Positions 36,291 to 45,648 of a stretch of 64,000 nt of DNA are shown one piece after another. Both the position numbers and the translations under genes were made by a program. The notes beneath the pieces are model-generated. The model had not been told where the DNA came from and searched no databases. It saw only the letters and a list, made by a program, of their open reading frames with translations. Within the stretch, counting starts at the first letter, position 1. Each line of letters opens with the position of its first letter. Source of the stretch: Bacteroidota bacterium. Lineage in GTDB: Bacteria > Bacteroidota > Bacteroidia > Chitinophagales > Chitinophagaceae. The stretch lies in the NCBI GenBank assembly GCA_023387985.1, contig JAEWHC010000009.1:558001-622000 (forward strand), written 5' to 3'.

Positions 36291-36861
36291 ATTGGATAAG
36301 ATTTCCGGCATTTGCAGAAAAAATCTTAATGGCAATGGCCAGCAGCACTACGCCGAAAAATTTACGTACAGCAATCAGGCCCGAAGGCCCCAATATCCGG
36401 CTGATGAAATCCAGGGAATGCAATACCACGTAAATGATCAGCAGGTTGATCAATATGCCTATGGCTACTGGTAAAGTGTCATAGTTGGCCCTTAATGAAA
36501 TGATGGTGGTTAGGGTGCCACTGCCGGCGATTAATGGAAAAGCAATGGGCACAACCGTGCCGCTTTTTGACCCGCCTTCATTTTTGAAAAGTTCCAACCC
36601 GAGTACCATTTCCAGCCCGAGGATAAAAATCACAATGCTTCCGGCTACCGCGAAAGAACCTACATCAATACCCAGAACCCGTAGAAATTTATCGCCCACG
36701 AAGAGAAAGAGCAGCATGAGTGCGCCGCTAATGGCTGTGGCTACAAATTCCGGAATCACGCCCATTTTCTTTTTTAGTGAAATGAGCAAAGGGGTGGAGC
36801 CAATAATGTCGATCACCGCGAAAAGGGTGAACGTAATGGTAAGGATATCATTAAAATTCAA
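36289..36861 (-). CDS. MarC-family integral membrane protein
   Basis: A 190-residue membrane protein with six hydrophobic segments. Family marks are FAVIDIIGSTPLLISL in helix 1, the conserved VPIAFPLIAGSGTLTTII in the middle (two MarC half-repeats share the P-x-A-G-P pattern) and the C-terminal GVVLLAIAIKIFSANAG. MarC (UPF0056) was once tied to multiple antibiotic resistance, but its true function is unknown. The stop overlaps the last bases of the tRNA terminator. Confidence 0.9.
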   Translation of the reverse strand: MNFNDILTITFTLFAVIDIIGSTPLLISLKKKMGVIPEFVATAISGALMLLFLFVGDKFLRVLGIDVGSFAVAGSIVIFILGLEMVLGLELFKNEGGSKSGTVVPIAFPLIAGSGTLTTIISLRANYDTLPVAIGILINLLIIYVVLHSLDFISRILGPSGLIAVRKFFGVVLLAIAIKIFSANAGNLIQ

Positions 36862-36926
36862 AGCTTGCCGGATTTTTTCAGTGGCAAAATTGAATTAATG
36901 CCTTCATTTAAACAAGGGTTCCAATA

Positions 36927-38345
36927 TCAGGTGAGGTAGTTTTTTAAAAACTGTACGAACCGGTAAACATCTTTAAAGTTGCTTGCAAGCCCAAGTGAGA
37001 CCCGAATGGCGCCACGCATTTTACCTAGTTTCCAGATCATTTCATGGTAATTTCCCGTAAAAGGCGAAGTGAAATAAGCGCTGAGCTCCTGGCTGCTGAT
37101 GCAATTGTTGATCTCATCAATTCCCGGATTACAAAAGCATCCCGTACGCAGTGAGATCATTTCCCGGTTGGCATCCTGTTCGATGTGCTCATAAGGCAGC
37201 GGTTGACCTTGGCGGTCGAATAAATTGAAGATAATGGTTCCTCCGCGGTCGGCATCTGCACCTGGTCCGAATACATGAACAAGTTCATTTCCATTGGAAT
37301 GTTTCAATGATTTTAGTGCACGCAACAACCATATGGTCAAAAGGTTCACCCTGGTATTGATGGTATCGATGCCTATTTTCTCAATGTGGTCAATCCCTAT
37401 TTTAAGCGCAGGTATGCCGAGATAATTGAGTGTGCCATCTTCATGCCGTTCATAGTTTTCTGCAAGAAAGAAATTGTCGCTGCTAACGGCTACCAGGCGT
37501 ACTGTGCCACCAGCAAACCACGGCTTTTGCAGTTTGTTGAATGCCTTTTTATGGATAAATAAGGCGCCGAGACCGGTTGGGTATCCAAAAATCTTGTAAA
37601 AAGACAAGGTTACAAATTCGGGTTGCCAATCCTTAAGCTTCAGCCGGTTTGATGGTACAAAAGCTGCGGCATCGAGCAATACATCCCAGCCGTGTTGGTG
37701 CGCGGTTTTAATCCAGCTCAGGTCATGCTTTACCCCGCTTACATTGCTTTGGGCAGGATACGCAAAAAGCTTGTTTTCCTTCCCGGGATGTGCCTGCAAG
37801 TGTTCCAGCAACCGGGTTTCATCCAGCCTCAAATCCTCTACTTTTACCGGGCTGTAGGTGTGGGAAGCGCCACGCAGTTTGGCGTATTCGCGAATGCCGT
37901 TTACTGAATTGTGATTGTCGAACAAAAGCAGAAAATGCCCGTTCACATGAAAAGGGTAACATTCCCCAATGATTTTTAGGGCATTTGATGCATTTGAAGT
38001 AAATACAATGTGATAATCCTCAGCATCAAAAAAACGGCTGATGGCCGCACGGGTTTCGGCAATATTTTTTTCCGCAAGCTGGGATGAAGGATTTGTACTG
38101 TGCGGATTCCCAAAAACATGTTGCTTCAGGTTTTCAAAGTGTTTATCAATCTGGCTTTGCGCATAAAGGTTTCCGCCCGTATAATCGAGGTATAAATGAT
38201 TGCCTGAATCCAGGCGAGCATAGTCCGTTTTCCTGAGTACATCCAATATTGCAGTGGAAGAAAATTCCGGGAATTCATACAGGAATTGATTTTCGGAAAG
38301 TTGATAATCTTCGAGGTTTGGGGTCTCTTTGGCTGATGCGATCAT
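36927..38345 (-). CDS. Class V aminotransferase-fold PLP enzyme, cysteine-desulfurase/Moco-sulfurase-like
   Basis: A 472-residue fold-type I PLP enzyme. Marks are YLDYTGGNLYAQSQI, VFTSNASNALKIIGE, VLLDAAAFVPSNRL (Asp contacting the PLP nitrogen), then LSFYKIFGYPTGLGALF with the Schiff-base Lys, and SLRTGCFCNPGI with Cys residues near the end. That layout resembles the N-terminal domain of molybdenum-cofactor sulfurases and SufS-like desulfurases, where a Cys near the RTGxFCNPG motif takes up persulfide. No molybdenum genes lie nearby, so the sulfur acceptor is unknown. Confidence 0.82.
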   Translation of the reverse strand: MIASAKETPNLEDYQLSENQFLYEFPEFSSTAILDVLRKTDYARLDSGNHLYLDYTGGNLYAQSQIDKHFENLKQHVFGNPHSTNPSSQLAEKNIAETRAAISRFFDAEDYHIVFTSNASNALKIIGECYPFHVNGHFLLLFDNHNSVNGIREYAKLRGASHTYSPVKVEDLRLDETRLLEHLQAHPGKENKLFAYPAQSNVSGVKHDLSWIKTAHQHGWDVLLDAAAFVPSNRLKLKDWQPEFVTLSFYKIFGYPTGLGALFIHKKAFNKLQKPWFAGGTVRLVAVSSDNFFLAENYERHEDGTLNYLGIPALKIGIDHIEKIGIDTINTRVNLLTIWLLRALKSLKHSNGNELVHVFGPGADADRGGTIIFNLFDRQGQPLPYEHIEQDANREMISLRTGCFCNPGIDEINNCISSQELSAYFTSPFTGNYHEMIWKLGKMRGAIRVSLGLASNFKDVYRFVQFLKNYLT

Positions 38346-38414
38346 AGCAGGTAATTCAGTGATTAAAGGTAAAAACTGGCTTGCAACGCTATGGTGACCG
38401 AAAGCACCTTCATT

Positions 38415-39362
38415 CTATTTTTCAAGGAGAAAACAGGAGCGGAACAATCTGCCTTCGAAATCAAAAGGAGTGGTTTGACGCGTGATGTCTTTAATTTCCC
38501 TGGAGAAAATAGCCGGGCCATCCAGCTTGAATTTCCGGTGATTGGTGCTGAAATAAAGTCTTCCTCCTGGGGTGAGCAGGTTCATGCACTGGTTTATCAG
38601 CCACACATGGTCCTGTTGAATGTCCAGGAAATCTTTCATGCGTTTGCTGTTGCTGAAAGTTGGCGGATCCAGGATGATGAGGTCGAAGCTTTGCAATGGC
38701 AGCGTTTTAAGGTGATGCAAAACATCAGCTTGTATAAACGCATATTTGGATGACGAACCGAACCCATTTAACTCCATATTGCGTCGTGCCCAATCCAGGT
38801 AAGTATTCGAAAGATCAATTGTTTGGATGTAATCCGCAGCGCCTGCAGCTGCATATACAGAAAACGATCCGGTATAAGCGAACAGGTTCAATACCCGTTT
38901 TTCCGTACTTTGTTCGCGAACCATTTGGCGTGTTAGCCGATGGTCCAGGAACAATCCGGTATCCAGGTAATCTCCAAGATTAACGATAAATTGCAAACCC
39001 GACTCGTGGACGGTGACTTCACGATTGTCTTCACCCGTTTTCTGGTACTGCCCTTGCCTTCCTTCTTTGCGCTGCCTTGTTTTATAAAAGATCTTCTCCT
39101 CAGGCGCATTGAAAAAACGTGAAATGGTCTGAATGGTGAGGGCAAGCCATTCCTCGTGTTCATCATCCGTAAGGCCATGCCTGCGCTTGTATTCAGCCAC
39201 ATAAATATGGTTTTCATACAATTCAATGCAGAGCGGAAATTCGGGAATGTCGTGATCGTAAACCCGCCAGCAGGTGACACCCTGCTTCCTGGCCTGCTTG
39301 CCCAAATGGCGGTGCATTTTTTGCAAACGGTTATAAAGCATTTCTTGCTTTGGTTCAGGCAT
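38415..39362 (-). CDS. RlmK-like 23S rRNA methyltransferase (SAM-dependent)
   Basis: A 315-residue class I methyltransferase similar to the C-terminal half (RlmK part) of the fused E. coli RlmKL, which makes m7G2069. The N-terminal region (NRLQKMHRHLGKQARKQGVTCWRVYDHDIPEFPLCIE) is typical of that half. SAM motif I is VLNLFAYTGSFSVYAAAGAA; the catalytic-site motif is IILDPPTFSNSKRM. Being free-standing without the THUMP/RlmL half is usual in Bacteroidota. Exact target not provable from sequence. Confidence 0.82.
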   Translation of the reverse strand: MPEPKQEMLYNRLQKMHRHLGKQARKQGVTCWRVYDHDIPEFPLCIELYENHIYVAEYKRRHGLTDDEHEEWLALTIQTISRFFNAPEEKIFYKTRQRKEGRQGQYQKTGEDNREVTVHESGLQFIVNLGDYLDTGLFLDHRLTRQMVREQSTEKRVLNLFAYTGSFSVYAAAGAADYIQTIDLSNTYLDWARRNMELNGFGSSSKYAFIQADVLHHLKTLPLQSFDLIILDPPTFSNSKRMKDFLDIQQDHVWLINQCMNLLTPGGRLYFSTNHRKFKLDGPAIFSREIKDITRQTTPFDFEGRLFRSCFLLEK

Positions 39363-39442
39363 GCTCCAAAGTTAGGGTTTCGGTTGAATAGGAATGCTTT
39401 ACCTACTAAATCACCAATAAGACATTACAGGAACTTAAGCAG

Positions 39443-39450
39443 TAATTTTG
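39443..39450 (+). promoter_or_regulatory. Candidate -7 element for the small membrane-protein genes
   Basis: TAATTTTG, an exact TAnnTTTG match, 33 bases before the ATG at 39483. No -33 TTTG is visible. Confidence 0.4.
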
Positions 39451-39482
39451 CAGGTGAATGGGGATAATTCCCCCATCGACTC

Positions 39483-39881
39483 ATGGGCCGTTTGATCCTT
39501 AATTCATTTCTCTACTGGCTGATCATTATTCCGCTTGCAGTCCTCAATGGCGTTTTCAGGGAAAGGTTTCTTGTCCCGGCGGTAGGGATAGAAAAGGCTG
39601 GGGTGCTTAGTGTAATTATCCTTTGCGTGTTAATCCTGGTTGTGGCGATTGTTGTTATTCCGGGAATTCAAAATGCAAGCCCGCGAAATTTCATCATCAT
39701 GGGCGCTTTATGGTTTTTGCTTACCGTTTTGTTTGAAACCATCATGGGGCTTGTGACGGGCAGAAGCCTCAAAGAAATTTTTTCAGATTATAATGTTTTT
39801 TCAGGCAATTTATGGGTTTTGGTTGTGTTTTTTGCCGGCATCGCACCTTTGCTGGCTGCAAAACTGAGGGGGAAGATCTAA
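39483..39881 (+). CDS. Small four-helix membrane protein of unknown function
   Basis: A 132-residue protein with hydrophobic segments at about 5-25, 38-60, 70-90 and 108-126. The loop between helices 3 and 4 (GLVTGRSLKEIFSDYNVFSGN) is the most polar part. I do not recognise a family with certainty; similar uncharacterised proteins occur in Bacteroidota. It is followed after 66 bases by another small membrane protein and then by a short cytosolic-looking gene, all on the plus strand, which suggests a shared envelope role. Confidence 0.6.
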   Translation: MGRLILNSFLYWLIIIPLAVLNGVFRERFLVPAVGIEKAGVLSVIILCVLILVVAIVVIPGIQNASPRNFIIMGALWFLLTVLFETIMGLVTGRSLKEIFSDYNVFSGNLWVLVVFFAGIAPLLAAKLRGKI

Positions 39882-39947
39882 AGAGATTAATGTGCAATCT
39901 GGGCATTTGATCACCCTCCAATTGTTCAGTCTAAAAAATTCGTGCTT

Positions 39948-40361
39948 ATGCGGATCGCCTCCATCATTCTCTTATTTATCACCGGTTTGAATGCCCTGGC
40001 CGCCGGTTATGGATTTATGGCCGACCGTTCGGGACGTGGTGTGGGCATATCCACCGGTTATCTGCAGACTTCACCATTTGCTGATTTTTTAATTCCGGGC
40101 ATTGTGCTTTTTGGCGCCATTGGCATATGCAGTGTTGTTGTGGCTATTTTTGCGCTGCGCAAAGCAGGGCCATACCCTGATCTTATATTTATGCAGGGTT
40201 TCATTATAACCGGGTGGATTCTCATCCAGGTACTTATGGTCCGCGATTTCAACTGGATGCATCTTACCGTAACGGTTGTTGGTTTGTTGCTGATCTTTTT
40301 TGGAAGGTCGCTCCGTGGCGAACAGAGAAGGTCAACGAACGGAAAGTTCGGCTTGAATTGA
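39948..40361 (+). CDS. Small membrane protein of unknown function
   Basis: A 137-residue protein with four hydrophobic segments. The first (MRIASIILLFITGLNALAAGY) could be a signal anchor; the next three fall at about 45-65, 75-95 and 100-118. The C-terminal tail is basic (GRSLRGEQRRSTNGKFG). An in-frame GTG at 39942 is an alternative start. No family recognised. Confidence 0.55.
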   Translation: MRIASIILLFITGLNALAAGYGFMADRSGRGVGISTGYLQTSPFADFLIPGIVLFGAIGICSVVVAIFALRKAGPYPDLIFMQGFIITGWILIQVLMVRDFNWMHLTVTVVGLLLIFFGRSLRGEQRRSTNGKFGLN

Positions 40362-40432
40362 AATGCTGGTGCAAAAATTGTATTGCGGATATGGTTAACG
40401 GATTTTATTAAAAGGCAAATAAAGTATAGCAA

Positions 40433-40758
40433 ATGAGCGACCAGAAAATCGAAGATCGAATCAGGCAAAAAAAGGCCGAGATCAGCCAGCTTGAACTGGA
40501 AATGAAAGCCGGTTTTTCAAATGTGCTGGGTGAATTGAAACCTGCACGTATTGCCATTCGTGCTGCGGGAGGCCTGATAGGAAATCGCCTCACGCCCATC
40601 AACCTCGTAAAACCGGTCTGGGTGCCGGAGTTGCCTCGGTGGCTGACCATTTTCTACTGAAAAACTCAATGCCGGAGGTAAGAAAAGGTGGAAGAAAATT
40701 GATCAGGGGTTTGATCGGTAACCTTTTCAGACCATCCCGCAGAAAGCAGCCCGGTTAA
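40433..40758 (+). pseudogene. Small hypothetical gene split by a single-base frameshift
   Basis: The first frame (40433-40660) starts MSDQKIEDRIRQKKAEISQL and runs sensibly to PINLV, then turns into an unlikely Trp/Pro-rich end. From the A-run at about 40607-40610 the -1 frame continues sensibly: KTGLGAGVASVADHFLLKN, then EVRKGGRKLIRGLIG and a basic end before TAA at 40756-40758. One extra A in that run would give a single protein of about 108 residues. It could be a true mutation, an assembly or homopolymer error, or programmed slippage. A terminator follows 18 bases later. Function unknown. Confidence 0.6.
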
Positions 40759-40776
40759 TTAAACCATTTTTATCCT

Positions 40777-40811
40777 AAAAGGCCACGGTCACTTTTGGAC
40801 CATGGCCTTTT
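40777..40811. terminator. Bidirectional terminator between the small gene and acnA
   Basis: A 14-bp inverted repeat with one mismatch (40777-40790 with 40798-40811), with A4 at the left edge and T4 at the right, placed between two convergent genes. Confidence 0.75.
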
Positions 40812-40822
40812 GGATTGACTCC

Positions 40823-43600
40823 TTAACTCTCTCTTAAATATTCCCTGAGCACATATTGCAAAATGCCATTGCTGCGGAAATATTCGATTTCGATCTTGGA
40901 ATCCAATCTTGCTTCAACCTTGAATTCGGTTATTTTACCATTTGGATGCATCGCCTTAACGTCGAGCAATTTATGTGGAACCAAATCGTTGGCTAAACCC
41001 GTAATCGAAAAAGTTTCCGTACCATCCAATCCCAGGCTTGCAGCATTTTGTCCGTCCACATACACCAATGGTGCCACACCCATGCCTACCAGGTTGCTGC
41101 GGTGGATGCGTTCATAGCTATCGGCAATTACCGCTTTCACACCAAGCAGGTAGGTTCCCTTGGCTGCCCAGTCGCGGGATGATCCCGAACCATATTCTTT
41201 ACCGGCCAGCACCACCAGGGGCGTGTTATCCTGCTTGTATTTCATGGCTACATCATAAACCGTATTTTCTTCGCCACTCGGCAAATGCACACTAAAGCCC
41301 CCTTCTTTGGTTGCGATTTTATTTTTGATCCGCACATTGGCAAATGTGCCGCGCATCATCACTTCGTGGTTCCCGCGGCGCGAACCATATGAATTGAAAT
41401 CCACCCTTTCTACACCATGGGCCATCAGGTACTGCCCCGCGGCACTGTTTTCACGAAAAGATCCTGCAGGAGAAATGTGATCAGTTGTTACAGAATCACC
41501 CAAATGCAAAAGTACCCTGGCGCCTTCAATATCGGTAAGGGCGTCTGGCTCCGGTTTCAGATTTTCAAAAAATGGCGCTTCTTTGATATAGGTAGAGTTT
41601 TCGTCCCAATGATAACGCTCTTCCAGGCTAACCTCCAGATTTTGCCAGTCTTCGGAACCATCAAAAATTACATCGTACACTTCCTGGAAATCGCCTTGTT
41701 TCACACATTCATTTATGGTGTTTACAATCTCTTCGCGGCCTGGCCAGATATCTTTGAGGTAAACCGGTAATCCGTTTGGATCAAAATCAATGGGATCTTC
41801 CATCAGGTCAATGTCCACCCTGCCAGCCAGTGCATAAGCTACTACCAGCATCGGCGACATCAGGAAATTCATTTTTACCTGTGGATGTACGCGGGCTTCA
41901 AAGTTCCGGTTTCCGGAGAGAACGGAAGCAACGACCAATTCCCCTTTTTCCACTGCTTCGGCAATGGGTGGAGGCAACGGCCCGGAGTTGCCAATGCAGG
42001 AGGTGCAACCATATCCAACCGTATGAAAACGCAGCGCTTCCAGGTCAACGTTCAAGCCGGAGCGTTCCAGGTACTGGGTCACTACTTTGGAACCGGGCGC
42101 CAGCGAGGTTTTTACCCATGACTTGGTGCGCAGGCCTTTTTCAACGGCATTGCGTGCAAGTAAACCGGCGCCAAGCATTACCGCCGGGTTAGAGGTATTG
42201 GTACAACTTGTGATTGCTGCAATTACTATACTCCCATCGCCCAATATGGTTTCCTTGTTTTTGTGCCTGATTCTTACGGTTTTCAGGTTGTTGTTTTCAG
42301 CCACTATCGCATCCGAATGATCCGGTCCTTCAATAGGTACTTTCCCAAAAGTGAATTCGGTACCCGATCCGCCATCGGCAAGCCAGGCGGATTCCTGCCT
42401 TTGCGCCGGTGGTTGATATTTACGTGAGAATTCTTTCTCCAAAAGATCGGCGAACTTGGTGCCAAGATCCTTTACGAGTATTTTGTCCTGGGGGCGTTTT
42501 GGCCCGGACACGGTTGGCTGCAATGAATCCAGGTCGAATTCCACAATTTGTGAGTATGCTATTTTTTCATTGCCAGTTCTCCAAAGCAGGTTTTCCTTGC
42601 AGTAGGTTTCCACCAGTTTGATCTGCTCCGGTGTGCGGTTGGTGGTGTACATGTATTCCAACGTCCGGTTATCGATAGGGAAATACGTAACCGTGCAACC
42701 AAATTCCGGCGACATGTTCGCGATGGTGGCTCGGTCGGTAACGGTCAGGTTTTCGAGGCCATTGCCAAAAACTTCTACAAATTTTCCAACCACGCCTGTA
42801 TCACGAAGCACTTTGGTAATAGAGAGCACCAGATCAGTTGCAGTGCAGATCTCCGGTATTTTTCCCGTCAGTTTTAAACCGATTACTTCGGGGCAGGTAA
42901 AGAAAATTGGCTGTCCGAGCATGGCGGCTTCTGCTTCAATACCTCCAACGCCCCAACCCAATACCCCAATGCCATTCACCATAGGCGTATGCGAATCTGT
43001 TCCTACCAGGGTGTCGGGAAAAAGCCAGCCATCGCGTTCTGTAATCCCTTTGGCCAGGTATTCCAGGTTTACCTGGTGACAAATGCCCATTCCCGGTGGA
43101 ACCACCGTGAAATTTTGCAACCCTTTCTGCGCCCACTTCAATAATTCATAGCGTTCCCGGTTGCGGTGATATTCCAGCTCCACATTTTTATCGTATGCGT
43201 AATCCGTGCCATAAAAATCAACCTGTACAGAGTGGTCAATCACCAAATCAACCGGGATGGCCGGGTTGATCTTCTGGCCATCTTTTCCGTGTCTTACAAA
43301 TTCAGCCCTTAACGAGGCAATATCCACCACTGCAGGCACACCGGTGAAATCCTGCATCAGAATACGGGCCGGCTTAAACGGAATATCTTTGTCCTCCGGT
43401 TGGGGTTTCCATCCGGTAAGCGTTGCCACATGTTCGTCGGTAATGCTGAAACCATCGTAATTGCGCAATACATTTTCAAGTAAGATGCGTATGCTGAAAG
43501 GCAAATGTTCAACTGAACCCTGGGGCAGGTTCTTCAGGGAACTGTAGTGAAGTGTCCTTCCATCCAGCTCCATTTTGTTCACGGATTTTGCGTTGCTCAT
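40823..43600 (-). CDS. acnA: Aconitate hydratase A
   Basis: TCA-cycle enzyme isomerising citrate to isocitrate through cis-aconitate with a 4Fe-4S cluster. The length of 925 residues matches the AcnA/IRP type. Marks are QDFTGVPAVVDIA, GTDSHTPMVNGIGVLGWGVGGIEAE, and cluster Cys in AITSCTNTSNP and in GYGCTSCIGNSGPLP. The swivelling C-terminal domain has LGDSVTTDHISPAGS, FNSYGSRRGNHEVMMRGTFAN and GKEYGSGSSRDWAAKG. A single gene; no gltA or icd adjacent. Confidence 0.97.
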   Translation of the reverse strand: MSNAKSVNKMELDGRTLHYSSLKNLPQGSVEHLPFSIRILLENVLRNYDGFSITDEHVATLTGWKPQPEDKDIPFKPARILMQDFTGVPAVVDIASLRAEFVRHGKDGQKINPAIPVDLVIDHSVQVDFYGTDYAYDKNVELEYHRNRERYELLKWAQKGLQNFTVVPPGMGICHQVNLEYLAKGITERDGWLFPDTLVGTDSHTPMVNGIGVLGWGVGGIEAEAAMLGQPIFFTCPEVIGLKLTGKIPEICTATDLVLSITKVLRDTGVVGKFVEVFGNGLENLTVTDRATIANMSPEFGCTVTYFPIDNRTLEYMYTTNRTPEQIKLVETYCKENLLWRTGNEKIAYSQIVEFDLDSLQPTVSGPKRPQDKILVKDLGTKFADLLEKEFSRKYQPPAQRQESAWLADGGSGTEFTFGKVPIEGPDHSDAIVAENNNLKTVRIRHKNKETILGDGSIVIAAITSCTNTSNPAVMLGAGLLARNAVEKGLRTKSWVKTSLAPGSKVVTQYLERSGLNVDLEALRFHTVGYGCTSCIGNSGPLPPPIAEAVEKGELVVASVLSGNRNFEARVHPQVKMNFLMSPMLVVAYALAGRVDIDLMEDPIDFDPNGLPVYLKDIWPGREEIVNTINECVKQGDFQEVYDVIFDGSEDWQNLEVSLEERYHWDENSTYIKEAPFFENLKPEPDALTDIEGARVLLHLGDSVTTDHISPAGSFRENSAAGQYLMAHGVERVDFNSYGSRRGNHEVMMRGTFANVRIKNKIATKEGGFSVHLPSGEENTVYDVAMKYKQDNTPLVVLAGKEYGSGSSRDWAAKGTYLLGVKAVIADSYERIHRSNLVGMGVAPLVYVDGQNAASLGLDGTETFSITGLANDLVPHKLLDVKAMHPNGKITEFKVEARLDSKIEIEYFRSNGILQYVLREYLRES

Positions 43601-43782
43601 ATTCGTATTCTTAAGTTTTGTTCTAAAGGTAATTGAATATGTGGAGGATGTGATTGACGCCAGGGAATTTTACCTTTTTCAAAAAGGAAACTATTTCTTG
43701 AACCTGGCGGCTGTAAAATACAGTGCTGAACCGGTGTCCAGGCACTATACTTTCTCTGCCTGGCTTCGAATAACCTTAAATC

Positions 43783-43810
43783 AAAAAAGGCTGATCCCGT
43801 AAGATCAGCC
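43783..43810 (-). terminator. Rho-independent terminator after atpA
   Basis: An 8-bp perfect stem (43789-43796 with 43803-43810) and a 6-base loop, followed on the minus strand by six T. It starts 24 bases after the atpA stop. Confidence 0.88.
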
Positions 43811-43833
43811 CTTAATATCGAATCTGGTTTTTG

Positions 43834-45414
43834 TTAATTCTTATACTGTGCCGCAAGTTCCCGGGCCATATCACCCATGGCCTTCAGGCCTTCTTCCGGC
43901 AATTGGCCTTTTTTGAATTCTGTCAGTAGTTCAGGCATCTTTTGTTCCATTTCCAGCAGGAAATGATCTTCGAATGCCTTAACATTTTTTACGGCAACAT
44001 CGCGAAGCAGGCCTTGTGTTCCCAGGTAAATGATGGCAACTTGTTTTTCAACAGGATAGGGGGTAAACTGAGGTTGCTTCAGGATCTCCACGTTACGGGC
44101 GCCTTTATCCAGCACCATTTTGGTAGCCGCATCAAGGTCTCCGCCAAATTTGGAGAAAGCTTCCATTTCGCGGTAAAGAGCCTGGTCGAGCTTGAGCGTT
44201 CCGGCAACTTTTTTCATGGATTTGATCTGTGCATTACCACCTACGCGGCTTACCGAAATACCCACGTTGATCGCCGGGCGGATACCCGCGTTAAATAAAT
44301 TATTCTCGAGGAAGATCTGTCCATCAGTAATGGAGATCACATTGGTGGGAATGTAAGCGGATACGTCTCCGGCCTGGGTTTCAATGATTGGGAGTGCAGT
44401 CAATGAACCACCACCTTTTACCAGGTGCCTGATGTTATCAGGAAGGTCATTCATCTTTTGAGCAACTTCATCTTTGTCGATGATCTTGGCTGCACGCTCC
44501 AGCAAGCGGCTATGCAGGTAGAATACGTCACCCGGATAGGCTTCACGACCTGGCGGACGACGAAGAAGCAGCGAAACTTCACGATAGGCAACCGCTTGCT
44601 TGCTCAGGTCATCATAAATGATAAGCGCCGGGCGGCCGGTATCGCGGAAGAACTCACCAATAGCTGCGCCGGCAAAAGGAGCATAAAACTGCTGGGGAGC
44701 CGGATCACTTGCACTTGCGGCAACGATAACGGTATATTCCATAGCGCCATGATCTTCCAGCGTCTTCATTACGTTAGCAATGGTGCTGGCTTTTTGGCCA
44801 ATGGCTACATAAATACAAAATACAGGTTTGCCGGCCTGGTAAAACTCTTTCTGGTTGATGATGGCATCAATGGCAATAGCGGTTTTCCCTGTCTGGCGGT
44901 CACCAATAATCAATTCCCGCTGTCCACGGCCAATCGGGATCATGGCATCAATGGCCTTTATACCGGTTTGAAGCGGTTCTTTAACCGGCTCCCGGAAGAT
45001 TACGCCCGGTGCTTTCCGCTCCAGGGGCATTTCAAACATTTCACCGGCGATAGGGCCTTTGCCGTCAATGGGTTCACCCAACGTGTTGATCACACGGCCC
45101 AGCAAGCCTTCACCCACATGAATGGAAGCGATTACGCCGGTACGGTGGGCTTTGTCGCCTTCACGAATCTCAGAACTGTCACCCATCAATACCACACCCA
45201 CATTATCTTCTTCAAGGTTGAGGGCAATGGCTTTTATGCCATTTTCAAACTCTACCAGTTCACCACTTTTTACATTATTGAGGCCGTAGATGCGGGCGAT
45301 ACCATCACCCACCTGCAATACGGTCCCGATTTCTTCTAAGCTGGCAGCCGCGTCGAGTGTGCTGAGTTGCTGACGCAGTATCGCTGAAATTTCATCCGGT
45401 TTAATGTCAACCAT
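43834..45414 (-). CDS. atpA: F1Fo ATP synthase subunit alpha
   Basis: The non-catalytic nucleotide-binding subunit of the F1 head. At 526 residues it has family length. Marks are MVDIKPDEISAILRQQL at the N-terminus, the P-loop GDRQTGKTAIAIDAI, the alpha-type PLQTGIKAIDAMIPIGRGQRE, and SLLLRRPPGREAYPGDVFYLHSRLLERAA. The C-terminal helical domain is complete. Unusually it stands alone. The upstream neighbour is a TIGR02206-like membrane protein and downstream is acnA, so atpH and atpG, which normally flank it, must be elsewhere. It has its own promoter and terminator. Confidence 0.97.
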   Translation of the reverse strand: MVDIKPDEISAILRQQLSTLDAAASLEEIGTVLQVGDGIARIYGLNNVKSGELVEFENGIKAIALNLEEDNVGVVLMGDSSEIREGDKAHRTGVIASIHVGEGLLGRVINTLGEPIDGKGPIAGEMFEMPLERKAPGVIFREPVKEPLQTGIKAIDAMIPIGRGQRELIIGDRQTGKTAIAIDAIINQKEFYQAGKPVFCIYVAIGQKASTIANVMKTLEDHGAMEYTVIVAASASDPAPQQFYAPFAGAAIGEFFRDTGRPALIIYDDLSKQAVAYREVSLLLRRPPGREAYPGDVFYLHSRLLERAAKIIDKDEVAQKMNDLPDNIRHLVKGGGSLTALPIIETQAGDVSAYIPTNVISITDGQIFLENNLFNAGIRPAINVGISVSRVGGNAQIKSMKKVAGTLKLDQALYREMEAFSKFGGDLDAATKMVLDKGARNVEILKQPQFTPYPVEKQVAIIYLGTQGLLRDVAVKNVKAFEDHFLLEMEQKMPELLTEFKKGQLPEEGLKAMGDMARELAAQYKN

Positions 45415-45469
45415 ATAGATTTTTTAAATAGATAACGAATTAATAGGGGCAGGCCCGATTTTCAGGCTG

Positions 45470-45501
45470 CAAAGGTAATGCGGAATGGTAATCTAAGCAA
45501 A
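45470..45501 (-). promoter_or_regulatory. Bacteroidota-type promoter of atpA
   Basis: On the minus strand TTTG, 20 bases, then TACCTTTG: both boxes exact, with spacing one base above the usual 19. The -7 box is 56 bases before the atpA ATG. Confidence 0.7.
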
Positions 45502-45648
45502 GGAAATTTAGAGTGTAATTGCCAAAATTGGGAAGCAAAATGCCAATTTCAAACCAATAACGATGATTGGCGAACAGGTAAAATGAAAATTGAATAAATG
45601 GCAAACAGGATATTTTGCTCAGGGGATGTTTTTTTACCCGGCGTATTT

